A DNA stretch of 52,947 bases from Clostridia bacterium (lineage in GTDB: Bacteria > Bacillota > Clostridia > CAKSNL01 > HGM11501): assembly GCA_017411325.1 (NCBI GenBank), contig JAFQQJ010000032.1, forward strand, positions 1-52,947, written 5' to 3'. The notes below the pieces were generated by a model. That model did no database searches, was not told where the DNA came from, and worked only from the letters and a program-made list of their open reading frames with translations. Each line of letters begins with the position of its first letter. Within the stretch, counting starts at the first letter, position 1. Below are positions 20,967 through 29,862 of this stretch, piece by piece. The position numbers were made by a program, and so were the translations under genes.

Positions 20967-20994
20967 AAAGGGTTTGTGGTTTCACAAACCCTTT
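20967..20994 (+). terminator. Terminator after glyS
   Basis: A 12-bp stem around a GTTT loop ends in CTTTTCTT, 11 bp after the glyS stop. Confidence 0.75.
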
Positions 20995-21012
20995 TCTTAC
21001 AAGGGTGATTAT

Positions 21013-21720
21013 ATGAAGAAAGTTTTTATCACAGGTGCGTCAGGCGGTATCGGCAAGGCAATAACCGAAAAATTTTACAATAACGGCTATCTTGTATATG
21101 CGGGATATTTTTCTTCCGAAGCGGAAATTTACGAAATGAAGGATAAAATGCCCGGCATAACTCCCGTAAAGGTGGATGTATCTTCTTCCTCCTCTGTTAA
21201 AGAGGCTTTTTCAAACATCAAGGGTTGCGACATCCTTATAAACAATGCCGGGATTGCAAAAAGCAATTTAGCCACGGATGTTTCCGATGAAGAGTTTGAC
21301 CGCATTATGAAAATTGATTTATACGGCACATTCTATGCCTGCCGCGAAGCCCTTTCTTATATGGTCAAAACCCACTCAGGTTCAATCGTAAACATCTCAT
21401 CCATCTGGGGTATCACAGGTGCTTCCATGGAAAGTGTGTACTCTGCCGCAAAGGCGGGGGTGATTGGCTTAACCAAGGCGCTTGCCAAGGAATACGGCCC
21501 GTCAAATATCCGTGTAAACGCCGTTGCTCCGGGCTTTATTGACACCAAAATGAACAGCGCTTTAACCCGTGAAGATAAAGAAGCCTTCTTTTCCGAAACT
21601 CCCCTGATGCGGGGCGGCACCCCCATTGAGGTTGCCGAAAGCGTATATTTCCTTGCCACGGAAAGCGCTTCTTTCATAACCGGGCAGATTCTGACGGTTG
21701 ACGGCGGAAGTGCCATATAA
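21013..21720 (+). CDS. Short-chain dehydrogenase, FabG-like
   Basis: From the ATG at 21013 (AAGGGTGATT upstream) the protein has 235 residues. It shows the TGASGGIG cofactor loop (residues 7-14), NNAG (77-80) and the catalytic Ser130, Tyr143 and Lys147. The C-terminus ITGQILTVDGG is typical of 3-oxoacyl-ACP reductases. It could serve fatty-acid synthesis or another ketone/alcohol; no fab genes are adjacent, so the substrate is open. Confidence 0.88.
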   Translation: MKKVFITGASGGIGKAITEKFYNNGYLVYAGYFSSEAEIYEMKDKMPGITPVKVDVSSSSSVKEAFSNIKGCDILINNAGIAKSNLATDVSDEEFDRIMKIDLYGTFYACREALSYMVKTHSGSIVNISSIWGITGASMESVYSAAKAGVIGLTKALAKEYGPSNIRVNAVAPGFIDTKMNSALTREDKEAFFSETPLMRGGTPIEVAESVYFLATESASFITGQILTVDGGSAI

Positions 21721-21822
21721 TTACTTTTATACCAGATATTTTGTATTGAAAAGTCACGTTCCTTTTGATATTATGGGTTCGTGGCTTTTTATGTCATAAA
21801 ACATACGAAAGGAGGGAAAAAA

Positions 21823-22647
21823 GTGAAATTTTTATACATTTTCCTGTTTTTTGTTTTTTTCGCACTTATTCCCTCGGGACATAGTGCAAAAGCGGAAAGC
21901 ATGATGATTGACATCGAGGTAAACGGCACAAAAATTTATACCGATTCAGATCCCTTTATAAAAAACGGAAGCGTGTATATTCCCATACGCGCGGTAAGTG
22001 AAGCTCTGGGGCTTTCCTGCATATGGGATTCAAGCGCCCGCTTTGCAGTGGTGGAGGATGATTACTCTGAGCTCAGATTTCTGCCCGACAGCAATCTCTG
22101 CTATGTGGACGGTAAAAAGCAGGTGGTGAAAAGCTTTATCCGTGACGGAAGAATTTTTGTTCCGGTGCGCTTTGTTTCGGAAAATTATGATTCTGACGTT
22201 TCCTGGGACGAAAAATATTACCGCGTTTTAATCAAAAAGGATGGCATCAGCGTCCCCTCCCACCTAAAGGACAATACCTACAATCACGACGAGGTTTACT
22301 GGCTTTCAAAAATCATTCACGCCGAGGCTGACGGCGAAAGCGAAAAAGGGCTTATTGCCGTGGGAAATGTGGTACTTAACCGCGTGGCATCAAAGCTTTT
22401 TCCGAATACCATTTACGGAGTTATTTTTGATAAAAAGGGCGGCGTGCAGTTTGAACCTGTTATGAACGGAAGTATTTATAAAACACCTTCTTACAAAAGT
22501 ATTTCCGCCGCAAAGAAAGCTCTTTCAGGGGTAAATACTGCGGGAAAGAGCCTTTATTTCTTAAATCCCCGCACAGCTCAAAGCTCCTGGATTATAAAAA
22601 ACAGAACATTTTATAAATCTATCGGCAATCATGATTTTTATATGTAA
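21823..22647 (+). CDS. Secreted SleB-type cell-wall hydrolase with copper-amine-oxidase-like stalk domain
   Basis: The likely start is the GTG at 21823, where GGAGGG lies 6 nt upstream. A signal peptide ends near residue 25. Two copies of the stalk motif follow (VYIPIRAVSEALGL and IFVPVRFVSENY), then a SleB-type hydrolase domain from about residue 155 with IIHAEADGESEKGLIAVGNVVLNRV and the final SIGNHDFYM. SleB-type enzymes cut peptidoglycan, classically in spore cortex during germination, and the stalk domain probably binds the wall. A roughly 10-bp hairpin with a 21-nt loop precedes the gene. Confidence 0.88.
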   Translation: MKFLYIFLFFVFFALIPSGHSAKAESMMIDIEVNGTKIYTDSDPFIKNGSVYIPIRAVSEALGLSCIWDSSARFAVVEDDYSELRFLPDSNLCYVDGKKQVVKSFIRDGRIFVPVRFVSENYDSDVSWDEKYYRVLIKKDGISVPSHLKDNTYNHDEVYWLSKIIHAEADGESEKGLIAVGNVVLNRVASKLFPNTIYGVIFDKKGGVQFEPVMNGSIYKTPSYKSISAAKKALSGVNTAGKSLYFLNPRTAQSSWIIKNRTFYKSIGNHDFYM

Positions 22648-22667
22648 AACATATAAAAATCACGCCC

Positions 22668-22701
22668 AAAAAATCCTTGAGCTGATGCTCAAGGATTTTT
22701 T
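22668..22701. terminator. Bidirectional terminator between the SleB-type gene and the PstS-like gene
   Basis: An inverted repeat with 15-bp arms bearing A- and T-runs at both ends lies between two converging genes. Confidence 0.85.
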
Positions 22702-22702
22702 G

Positions 22703-24184
22703 TTATTCCGCTATTCCGACATAGCCGGTTTCTTCAATTATTTTCTGTCCCTCTCCGGACAAAATCCAATGAAGAAGCTTATCGACATTTTCGTTTGTCT
22801 GCTCCTCATAGGTCACCGCATAAATGGGTGTAACTATGGGGTATGTTCCGTTTTTGATGTTTTCTTCAGTCGGGAGAGTACCGTCAACTGCAATCATTTT
22901 AATATCGGGATTTTTAATAATTCCTTCCACATAGTATCTGAATGAAAAGCCGATGGAGCCCGACTTACTTCTGTAATCGGCAACCTCTTCGATAATTCCT
23001 GCCATAAAGTCGTTTCGAAGATGTGTAGGCGGCTCCATTATGGGAGTATCTCCCATAAAGCGCTTTAACATACTCTGACTTCCGCTTCCTTCATTCCGCT
23101 GATATGCGGAAATTTCCTCATTCTTTCCTCCGACTTCCTTCCAGTTTGTGATTCTGCCCGAATAAATCCCTTTAATTTCTTCCGCTGTCAGGCTTTCAAT
23201 TGGGTTATCCTTATGCACAAAGAAGACAAAGGCTTCGCTTCCTATGGGTGTGTACTTAAAGGTTGTGCCCTGCTCATTTGCATAGGCCTTCTGCTCCTCA
23301 GACGGGTACACTCCGATGAAAATATCTGACTGTCTCTCGGCTAAAAGCTTGTAGCCAACCGGGGTATTGTTATATTCAAAGGTGCCGTAGTCAAGCTCCG
23401 TGGTTTCGGGGTAGGTTGCATTTACAAAAGCCGAGTATACGGGAAAAAGAGCCGCCGCTCCGTCTATTTTCGGAGGGTTTTCTGTAAATTGCAAAGTTTC
23501 GCTTCTGTACTTTACGATTTTTGAATCTTCCTTAAAGGGCAGATACTCGTGCACATTGATATTGGGCGATGTATTTACCGTAATTTTTTCATCGTACTTT
23601 ATCATACCGTAGTTTACACCGAGTAAGATGGCGTAAATTATGGCGAAAATGAGCCATATAATTATAAACTTTTTCCTTTTCTTAAGCCATATCAAAGGGA
23701 AAAGCAGTGTAGGCAAAACGAATACGGAAATAAATGCTATATTGGAATTTATGCCTTCAAAGGAAAGTATTATTGAAGATAAAATTCCCGCGTAAAAGCA
23801 TAAAAACGCCGAAACTATCGACAAAGCCATTTTAAGCATTAGAATAAGCGCCTCTTTATTCCCTGCTTTTTCAAGAGTGTTTCGCTTAAACCAAAGATAA
23901 AGACCATGTCCAAAATAAAAAAGAATAAGTATAACGCCCAGAGGAATTTCTATATCCATAACCTGCCCGGACTCTCTCGTGCCCATATAAATCATATGAA
24001 GGGCGGGAAGCACTCCGAAGGCAGCACCCCAGAAAAAGCCTTTATGAATGAAAAACGCCGACGCCCAGAAGCACAAAAGCCATAAAAGAACCGGGGTAAA
24101 TGAAACAATGCTTCCGCCTATACTCATAATTATATAGTACAGCGAAAACAGCATAGCGAGAATGTAGCCTGTGTATTTTCTCAA
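22703..24184 (-). CDS. Polytopic membrane protein with C-terminal PstS-like binding domain
   Basis: The likely start is the TTG at 24184, preceded by AAAGGAGGCG; the open frame extends upstream to 24244 without a ribosome site. Roughly seven hydrophobic helices fill residues 1-190. The remaining 300 residues resemble the PstS / phosphate-binding periplasmic-binding-protein fold, with DIFIGVYPSEEQ, TAEEIKGIYSGRITNWKEVGG and RNEGSGSQSMLKRF, and end in a WILSGEGQKII helix. PstS domains normally occur as free lipoproteins; here one is tethered to a membrane domain. It may bind phosphate or a related oxyanion at the surface. Confidence 0.75.
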   Translation of the reverse strand: MRKYTGYILAMLFSLYYIIMSIGGSIVSFTPVLLWLLCFWASAFFIHKGFFWGAAFGVLPALHMIYMGTRESGQVMDIEIPLGVILILFYFGHGLYLWFKRNTLEKAGNKEALILMLKMALSIVSAFLCFYAGILSSIILSFEGINSNIAFISVFVLPTLLFPLIWLKKRKKFIIIWLIFAIIYAILLGVNYGMIKYDEKITVNTSPNINVHEYLPFKEDSKIVKYRSETLQFTENPPKIDGAAALFPVYSAFVNATYPETTELDYGTFEYNNTPVGYKLLAERQSDIFIGVYPSEEQKAYANEQGTTFKYTPIGSEAFVFFVHKDNPIESLTAEEIKGIYSGRITNWKEVGGKNEEISAYQRNEGSGSQSMLKRFMGDTPIMEPPTHLRNDFMAGIIEEVADYRSKSGSIGFSFRYYVEGIIKNPDIKMIAVDGTLPTEENIKNGTYPIVTPIYAVTYEEQTNENVDKLLHWILSGEGQKIIEETGYVGIAE

Positions 24185-24245
24185 AATAAACGCCTCCTTT
24201 TTCTTTTCTGATTTTATTTTATCATAAGAAAGGCTTACCTTCAAT

Positions 24246-24273
24246 AAAAAAATGGCTTTTCAGCCATTTTTTT
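24246..24273 (-). terminator. Terminator of the LacI-controlled alpha-galactosidase operon
   Basis: A short stem (AATGGCT with AGCCATT) flanked by long A- and T-runs sits at the alpha-galactosidase stop. Confidence 0.75.
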
Positions 24274-26173
24274 ATTTCCTGTATTCAAAAATTACGCTGC
24301 TTCTTTTATCGGGCAGGGTAATTTTCATTTCGGCGCTTCCCATAAATTTTGTTCCGTCGTTTAAGTTTTCAAAAGTATAATCACCCTTTACTCCTTTAAG
24401 AGTGATATTTGCCGTACCAAAGGGTGATTTTTCCCTTCTGAATGCCAGCACTATTCCGCTGTCCGTATTCCTGTCGTGATACTGGAAAATTGCCCAGGAT
24501 GTATCGTCAAACCTTACCGAGCCGTGGTTGTAAAAGTCCTTCGGAAAGTATTTTCTGATTCTTAAATACTCATCCGAAATCTTTTTCGCCCAGACAAAGT
24601 CCTCCTCAGTCATATCCTGGAAAATTGCATTGTAATATGCCCCGCCCCAGCTTGCGGAATAGGAGCTTCTTATGGCATAGTCATCGTTTTTGGTTTTTGA
24701 AGTACAGCCGTTATATGGAATATAGCAGGAGATATTTGCGTTGTGTGCCTGAAGCACCTCGGAATTTTCGTTGAAGTTGCACTGATAGTCGCTTCTGAAG
24801 AAGGGGATTGACCGCTTTAAGGTTTCAATGTCAATCCTTCTTCCGCCCGATGCGCAGTTATCTATAATAAGTCCCGGAAATTCTGAAAGCAGATAATCCC
24901 ACAGCTCATAAAGCTTTGTAATATGGGTAATTTCCGTAATTCCCCGCCTTCCCTCTTCGTCGTTGTTACTAAAGTAATCGGAAAGCGGCACGTTGGAGTC
25001 CTGACGGTAGCAGGAAAGCTTAAGCTCCCTTATGTAGTGACATATAGTTTCCTTTATGTAGCTGAATGCTTCTTCGTTTCCGAACTTGAGAACCTTATGC
25101 ATTCCGCCATGACCGTCATCCATAAACCACTCGGGGTGCTTTTTATAAATTTCAGTTCCGTTTACCGCACGCTCCGCCTCAATCCAGAGCATAAGATTCA
25201 TATCAGCATCTCTTGCACATTCTGCCACATCGGAAAGCTTTCCCGGATGGACGTTTTTATTTACAAACCAGTCTCCTGTTTTTGTGCCCCAGTCACCGCT
25301 GAAGGTATCTGTGCAGTTAGTGCAGTTTCCGTACCAGCCCGCATCAATCCATATTTCCTCAAATCTGATGCCGTGGTCTTTAAGCTCTCCTATCCTCCTT
25401 TTCATCTCATCTGTCGGAAGCCCTCCCCAGAGTTCAAAAGCCATAAGACCGTCCCTTGCCGTCCTTCCTTCGTTTTTATGCGAAAAATGCTCCCTTATAA
25501 GGGCGCGGAACTTGTTGTGCTTTTCCTCTTCATCATCATACTTCATTACAAGGACGGAAGTGGTTCTTATTTTTTCTCCGGGCTTTAAGTAAAACGATGC
25601 GTCGGAAAGTCCTGATTTCATGATGCATCCGCCCTCTGTCCGCTCAAAGCTTGCAGTCCATCCGCCGCTCCAGCCTATGGCGCATATATAGCCTTTTCCC
25701 TTTGCCGTAACGTCAAAAAAAGGCATAAAGGTGTCACTTGAACGAGCACCGAAATTTGCAAAGCTCTTTTTCCTCTGCCCTTTTTCAAGCCATTCGGGAG
25801 TAAACTCAAACTCCGATGCACTTAAGGCATCCTTTTTCCAGTAGTTGCTTCCGTCAACCGTTCCCTTCATACTGATTACGCAAAGGGAGCCGTCCTTCGG
25901 CATATAGCCGGGCTTGGTTTCAGGCGGAATATCAAGCGGCAGGAGCACATCGCAATCGTAAATTTCAGAAAGGATTTCTGAGTTTTCTAAGGATGTGTTT
26001 TCAAAATGAAGCACCCATTCAATGGCGTCAAACCCGCCTAATTCCTTTGCCTTAAGGGTCACCTTTACGCCATCCGGCAAGGTGTATAAAAGTCCGCTGT
26101 CCGTCTTTTTTTCATCTAAGCTTTCCGAAGTGCAAAAAACATCGCCGTATTTTAAGCTGAAACGGGGAATCAT
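24272..26173 (-). CDS. GH36-type alpha-galactosidase
   Basis: The 633-residue cytoplasmic protein has an N-terminal beta-sandwich, a TIM barrel with WIDAGWYGNC and LMLWIEAERA, a candidate nucleophile Asp in YRQDSNVP, the motif IIDNCASGGRRID and a candidate acid/base Asp in FFRSDYQ. This fits GH36 alpha-galactosidases, though the usual KWDMN motif reads YRQDSN, so it may be a variant subgroup or act on a related alpha-linkage. It starts 2 bp after the aldo/keto reductase stop, the last gene of the operon. Confidence 0.8.
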   Translation of the reverse strand: MIPRFSLKYGDVFCTSESLDEKKTDSGLLYTLPDGVKVTLKAKELGGFDAIEWVLHFENTSLENSEILSEIYDCDVLLPLDIPPETKPGYMPKDGSLCVISMKGTVDGSNYWKKDALSASEFEFTPEWLEKGQRKKSFANFGARSSDTFMPFFDVTAKGKGYICAIGWSGGWTASFERTEGGCIMKSGLSDASFYLKPGEKIRTTSVLVMKYDDEEEKHNKFRALIREHFSHKNEGRTARDGLMAFELWGGLPTDEMKRRIGELKDHGIRFEEIWIDAGWYGNCTNCTDTFSGDWGTKTGDWFVNKNVHPGKLSDVAECARDADMNLMLWIEAERAVNGTEIYKKHPEWFMDDGHGGMHKVLKFGNEEAFSYIKETICHYIRELKLSCYRQDSNVPLSDYFSNNDEEGRRGITEITHITKLYELWDYLLSEFPGLIIDNCASGGRRIDIETLKRSIPFFRSDYQCNFNENSEVLQAHNANISCYIPYNGCTSKTKNDDYAIRSSYSASWGGAYYNAIFQDMTEEDFVWAKKISDEYLRIRKYFPKDFYNHGSVRFDDTSWAIFQYHDRNTDSGIVLAFRREKSPFGTANITLKGVKGDYTFENLNDGTKFMGSAEMKITLPDKRSSVIFEYRK

Positions 26174-26175
26174 AC

Positions 26176-27177
26176 TTACGCCTCCTCAAGATTAAGCCAT
26201 AAAGCCTCTTCTTTTGTTAGTGTTACTTCCATTGCCTTTATATTTTCCTCTGCCTGCTCCTTATTCTGAGGGCTTGAAAGTGCAAACACGGGAAAATCCT
26301 GACTGTAAATCCACGCCATTGCCACCTGCGGAACCTTTAACCCCTTTTCTTTTGCAAGTATCTCACAGCGTCTTAAGCGCTCTAAATTGTTATCGGAAAA
26401 ATAGCCGATTAATCCCGGCTCATCCATAACCTTTTTCGCATCTTCAGGGTTTTCGCTTTTAAATGCACCCGAGAAAAATCCTCTCGCAAGGCTTGAATAT
26501 GCAAATACAGGCATATTGTTTTCCCTGTACCAATGCCTTGCAGCCTTATTTTCCGTGCCCGATATTGTTATGCATCCGTCACCGAATGCCGCATCGCATC
26601 GCCAGGGATCGGCTATCTGCTCTGCTAACCCAAAGTTGGGACTTGAAGATGTAAAGCCTAAAAGATTGTGCTTATATGCATATTCGTTGGCCTCTTCTAT
26701 CCTTTCGTGCGTCCAGTTGGAGCCACCGAAGGTTTTGATTTTACCTTCGTCATAAAGGCGGTTTAAGGCGTTTATAATTTCGCTTACGGGCGTGGCCTTA
26801 TTGTCCCTGTGAAGCATATAAATATCGATGCAGTCGGTTTTAAGCTTGCAGAGTGAATCGTTGGCATCGGATAAAATATCAAAATCGTTTACACGCTGTC
26901 TGTATTTATTGGGGTGTGCACCCTTTGTAAGAACAACGCAGTTTTCTCTTATGCCACGTGCTTCCATCCAGCGGCCCAGTATCACTTCGCCGTAGTGTGC
27001 CGCACAGTCAAATGTATTTATGCCAAGAGAGTACATATCGTCAAGAAGGCTGAAGGCTTCATCAATTTCCTTTTTGCCTGCACCGTCGGCCACCGCCGCA
27101 AAAAGAAGAGGTGTTGCCGTTCCGAAAACAAGCCTTGATATATCCTTTGAAAGCCCTTCAATTTTAGAATATTTCAT
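26176..27177 (-). CDS. Aldo/keto reductase
   Basis: The 333-residue NADPH-type oxidoreductase shows the catalytic tetrad Asp57, Tyr62, Lys85 and His123 (FDCAAHYGEV, VLTKG, DIYMLHRDN). The long loops and the C-terminal SSPQNKEQAEEN motif are typical. It lies between an HpcH/HpaI aldolase (17 bp upstream) and an alpha-galactosidase. In this context it probably reduces or oxidises a sugar or sugar-derived aldehyde. Confidence 0.88.
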   Translation of the reverse strand: MKYSKIEGLSKDISRLVFGTATPLLFAAVADGAGKKEIDEAFSLLDDMYSLGINTFDCAAHYGEVILGRWMEARGIRENCVVLTKGAHPNKYRQRVNDFDILSDANDSLCKLKTDCIDIYMLHRDNKATPVSEIINALNRLYDEGKIKTFGGSNWTHERIEEANEYAYKHNLLGFTSSSPNFGLAEQIADPWRCDAAFGDGCITISGTENKAARHWYRENNMPVFAYSSLARGFFSGAFKSENPEDAKKVMDEPGLIGYFSDNNLERLRRCEILAKEKGLKVPQVAMAWIYSQDFPVFALSSPQNKEQAEENIKAMEVTLTKEEALWLNLEEA

Positions 27178-27194
27178 ATTTCCCTCCGAAAATG

Positions 27195-27959
27195 TTATTT
27201 TATTTTGGTGAGCACTGCCATTTCCTCGTTATAGCCACGAAGGAAAAAGTCCTTGTCCGTTGCTGTCCAGAGCACGTTACAGCCCATATCACGGTATTTC
27301 TGTGCAAGCACTTCATCATCGCAGAAAATGCCGCAGGACTTAGAGTAGGAATTGCTGATGTCAAATATTTTCTGAATGGACTCAATCATAATATCGCTCT
27401 TGATGTCGCAGGGTGTTCCCACCATTACGGAAAGGTCATAAGGACCTATCATAACCGCACTTATGTATTCACCATATTCTTCCAGCATTTTGGGAAGAAG
27501 CTCAATTCCCTTGGGGGATTCAATCTGAGGCATCAGGAAACGGGTTTTCTTGAAATCTTCATACTTTTCGCCCTTTCTCATCTGTCCGTGTCCGCCCATA
27601 CCCTTTCTTCCGTCGGGAGCGAATAAAAGAGCGTCAACTGCCGTTCTGAGCTGTTCCAGGCTTTCGGTTCTGGGAAGCATAATTCCGTCTGCACCCATAT
27701 CGATTGCCTTTGCAATTAAGTGATATTCCGCATCCTGGGCACGAAGAAATACGGGAAGCCCCATAAGACGGCAGACCTGAAACATTTCAATGGAGCTCTG
27801 AACATCAAATACACCGTGTTCACCGTCGAAAAGGATGAAATCAAGGTCGTCTCTGTTCATCTTTTCCAAAATAAAGGGACAGCGGAACATTGCCATTGTC
27901 GTGCCTATTACCTTTTCCCTGTTTTTAAGCTTCTCCGAAAGTCTTTCATACTTGTTCAT
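27195..27959 (-). CDS. HpcH/HpaI family aldolase
   Basis: The 254-residue TIM-barrel class II aldolase has DFILFDGEHG, the LPVFLRAQD arginine, MPQIESPKG with the metal-binding Glu, and MIGPYDLSVMVG. The family cleaves 2-keto-3-deoxy acids such as 2-keto-3-deoxy-L-rhamnonate to pyruvate and an aldehyde. It is the first gene of the operon with the reductase and alpha-galactosidase. A LacI-type operator lies 35 bp upstream of its start. Confidence 0.88.
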   Translation of the reverse strand: MNKYERLSEKLKNREKVIGTTMAMFRCPFILEKMNRDDLDFILFDGEHGVFDVQSSIEMFQVCRLMGLPVFLRAQDAEYHLIAKAIDMGADGIMLPRTESLEQLRTAVDALLFAPDGRKGMGGHGQMRKGEKYEDFKKTRFLMPQIESPKGIELLPKMLEEYGEYISAVMIGPYDLSVMVGTPCDIKSDIMIESIQKIFDISNSYSKSCGIFCDDEVLAQKYRDMGCNVLWTATDKDFFLRGYNEEMAVLTKIK

Positions 27960-27993
27960 TTTTATATCTCCTTTTAATTATATTCTATACATT

Positions 27994-28009
27994 ATGCAAC
28001 CGGTTGCAT
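27994..28009. promoter_or_regulatory. LacI-type operator upstream of the aldolase operon
   Basis: A perfect 16-bp palindrome, ATGCAACCGGTTGCAT, lies within the presumed promoter of the aldolase operon. Its core matches the site at the LacI gene's own promoter, apart from one central base. A TATAAT at 27982-27977 on the minus strand may be the -10. Confidence 0.75.
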
Positions 28010-28060
28010 TTTGGGGCAAAAAATATTATTTTCAGAATCGAGGGATGCCTTCAAATGGAC

Positions 28061-28097
28061 AGAGATTCTTCGCTCGCTTCGCTTGCTCAGAATGACA
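28061..28097. repeat. Dispersed palindromic repeat copy 1 (AGAGATTCTTCG...CTCAGAATGACA)
   Basis: A short element with partly complementary ends and a GCTCGCTTCGCTTGC centre lies between the LacI gene and the aldolase operon. Both 12-bp ends, AGAGATTCTTCG and CTCAGAATGACA, recur exactly at 31508 and 31548 inside the pheST T-box leader. Elements of this look are common in uncultured gut Clostridia and other lineages. Confidence 0.7.
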
Positions 28098-28104
28098 CCC
28101 CTTT

Positions 28105-29133
28105 CTATTCAAACTGATGCATATTGCTTTTCAGTACAAGATCAATGTCGGTATAGAGCATTTTCGGAATTTCCTCTTCGGAAATTATGTGATGTGCCAG
28201 GCTTTCAAAGGCGTTTTGCATCTGAAGTGCCACATTCTGATTGATCGCCGCAGAAACTATCCCCCTTGAAAGATATTTCTTTATATCCTCGTGTATATCA
28301 AAGGTTACAAGGGAAATGTCCGAAGGATTTTCTTCAAGATAGCGGCATAATGGCTTTGAAAAGCCGCTGGTTATATAAATTCCGTCAAATGTGCCTTTGT
28401 ATTTCTCCATCACCGAAGGAAGGATTTCACCGAAGTACTCCTCGTTATCCATCATTGATATGCTTTCAACCACATTTATGCCGTAAGCATCACAAGCTTC
28501 TTTAAAAAACTTTTCTGCAATTATGTGCTGGGTATTTTTCGTATCGCCGGTGAAAAGAAGCACGTTTTTACGCCCGCTTTTACGAAGAGAATTATATAAA
28601 AATTCCGCCGCCAGGCACGATGATACCTCTTCCGAATGCTTGGATGCAAAAAGATAACCCACGTTTTCGTTTACAGACTGAACCTGCACCAGATTTTTAT
28701 TTACTTCGTAAAGCTTAGCCAGTGCATTTGTGTATTTATCAAAGCTTAAGCCCGCAACCAAAACACCGTCGCAGTCTTTGAATTTCAACAGTTCTTCTTC
28801 ATAGTCAAGACTCGGGTCTGTAAGGGGATTTCTCACCACAACCTCATAGCTTATCTTATAGTCCTTAAGCTTTTCGTAGGCGTTTTCTATGCCGATAATC
28901 ATTCTGTCTAAGTTTACCTTGTATCTGCTTCTTATGAATATGCCTATTTTTATGGGCTTCATGGATAAGCGGGATGCAAAGCGGTTGGGCGAAAAGTTAT
29001 ATTTCTTTGCAGTTTCCAAAACCAGCTTTCGCTTTTCCTCATTTATCTTCCCTGCCGGATTAAAAGCACGGCTCACCATGGAAGGCGTCATATTAAGCTC
29101 TTTTGCAATGGTATAAATTGTAACTTCAGCCAT
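28105..29133 (-). CDS. LacI-family transcriptional regulator
   Basis: From the ATG at 29133 (GAAAGGAG upstream) the protein has 342 residues: an N-terminal helix-turn-helix (VTIYTIAKELNMTPSMVSRAF), the hinge region, and a periplasmic-binding-like sugar domain. Its promoter carries the operator TGCAATCGGTTGCA directly downstream of the -10, and the same palindrome lies before the aldolase operon. It probably represses itself and the aldolase, reductase and alpha-galactosidase genes, released by a sugar or sugar acid. Confidence 0.9.
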   Translation of the reverse strand: MAEVTIYTIAKELNMTPSMVSRAFNPAGKINEEKRKLVLETAKKYNFSPNRFASRLSMKPIKIGIFIRSRYKVNLDRMIIGIENAYEKLKDYKISYEVVVRNPLTDPSLDYEEELLKFKDCDGVLVAGLSFDKYTNALAKLYEVNKNLVQVQSVNENVGYLFASKHSEEVSSCLAAEFLYNSLRKSGRKNVLLFTGDTKNTQHIIAEKFFKEACDAYGINVVESISMMDNEEYFGEILPSVMEKYKGTFDGIYITSGFSKPLCRYLEENPSDISLVTFDIHEDIKKYLSRGIVSAAINQNVALQMQNAFESLAHHIISEEEIPKMLYTDIDLVLKSNMHQFE

Positions 29134-29160
29134 ACCTTTTTCTCCTTTCTCAAAGCTTCG

Positions 29161-29206
29161 TGCAATCGGTTGCATTAATTATAACACGGACGCCCACCTT
29201 TGTCAA
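29161..29206 (-). promoter_or_regulatory. LacI gene promoter with adjacent LacI operator
   Basis: On the minus strand TTGACA (29206-29201) and TATAAT (29183-29178) are 17 bp apart, and the 14-bp palindrome TGCAATCGGTTGCA (29161-29174) lies 3 bp after the -10. This points to autorepression. Confidence 0.8.
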
Positions 29207-29283
29207 CAAAAAGTCTCATTCAATTAACAGATGACAAAAAAGCAACGGCATACTATAGGCTAAACAAATAAGAATTTGTAGGG

Positions 29284-29838
29284 TTAAGCCTTCATCACCT
29301 TAATGAAACGAAACATTTCACCGGGTCCCTCGTCCGGACCATGTTTCTCATCATCGAACATATCGTGTTCAGGCTGAAAATGTTCGCACCAAAATTGGTC
29401 GATTTGAAAACCGCACTTGTTTACATAAAAATGGATATTGCGCTTTTCGAAATACGGTGTGCAGGTTTCCCAAACCTCCGTTTCGGGATGCAGAGCCTCA
29501 ACCGCTTGCCACGCGCCATAACCGATACCTTTGCTGTGTGCTTCGGGCAATACAAAAAGAATATCCAAGTGGTTATGATGAGTTTCGCTGTCAATCGTAA
29601 GTATCAATCCACCGACCTTCTCACCGTCAAGCATAATGCGGTAGGTTTCGCTTTTGGGATTACCGATGGATTTTTCAATGGTTGTGCGAGAGATAATCTC
29701 ACCGTCATCGTCAATATGGTCGTCCCGTTCACCGAACTCCATCATAGCGCCGTATTTGAACGCCCATTGATTGTCAATGATAAATTGCTCACGGTCTTCT
29801 GCCGTAAGCGGAACAAGAGTAACCTTCGTGTTTTTCAT
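29284..29838 (-). CDS. GNAT-family N-acetyltransferase
   Basis: The 184-residue protein has the acetyl-CoA-binding beta-bulge segment (LDILFVLPEAHSKGIGYGAW) with the GIGYG loop, and YVNKCGF near the C-terminus. It lies alone, with a consensus promoter and a leader holding a terminator-like hairpin, GGAGGT ribosome site at 29850-29845. The combination recalls inducible antibiotic-modifying acetyltransferases, but the substrate cannot be read. Codon choice looks a little less AT-rich than in neighbours, hinting at transfer. Confidence 0.85.
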   Translation of the reverse strand: MKNTKVTLVPLTAEDREQFIIDNQWAFKYGAMMEFGERDDHIDDDGEIISRTTIEKSIGNPKSETYRIMLDGEKVGGLILTIDSETHHNHLDILFVLPEAHSKGIGYGAWQAVEALHPETEVWETCTPYFEKRNIHFYVNKCGFQIDQFWCEHFQPEHDMFDDEKHGPDEGPGEMFRFIKVMKA

Positions 29839-29862
29839 AAAAATACCTCCAGAATAAAAATA

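Noticed and set aside
24923..25588. Plus-strand open frame opposite the alpha-galactosidase
   Set aside because: Cysteine- and phenylalanine-rich antisense translation without a domain or ribosome site.
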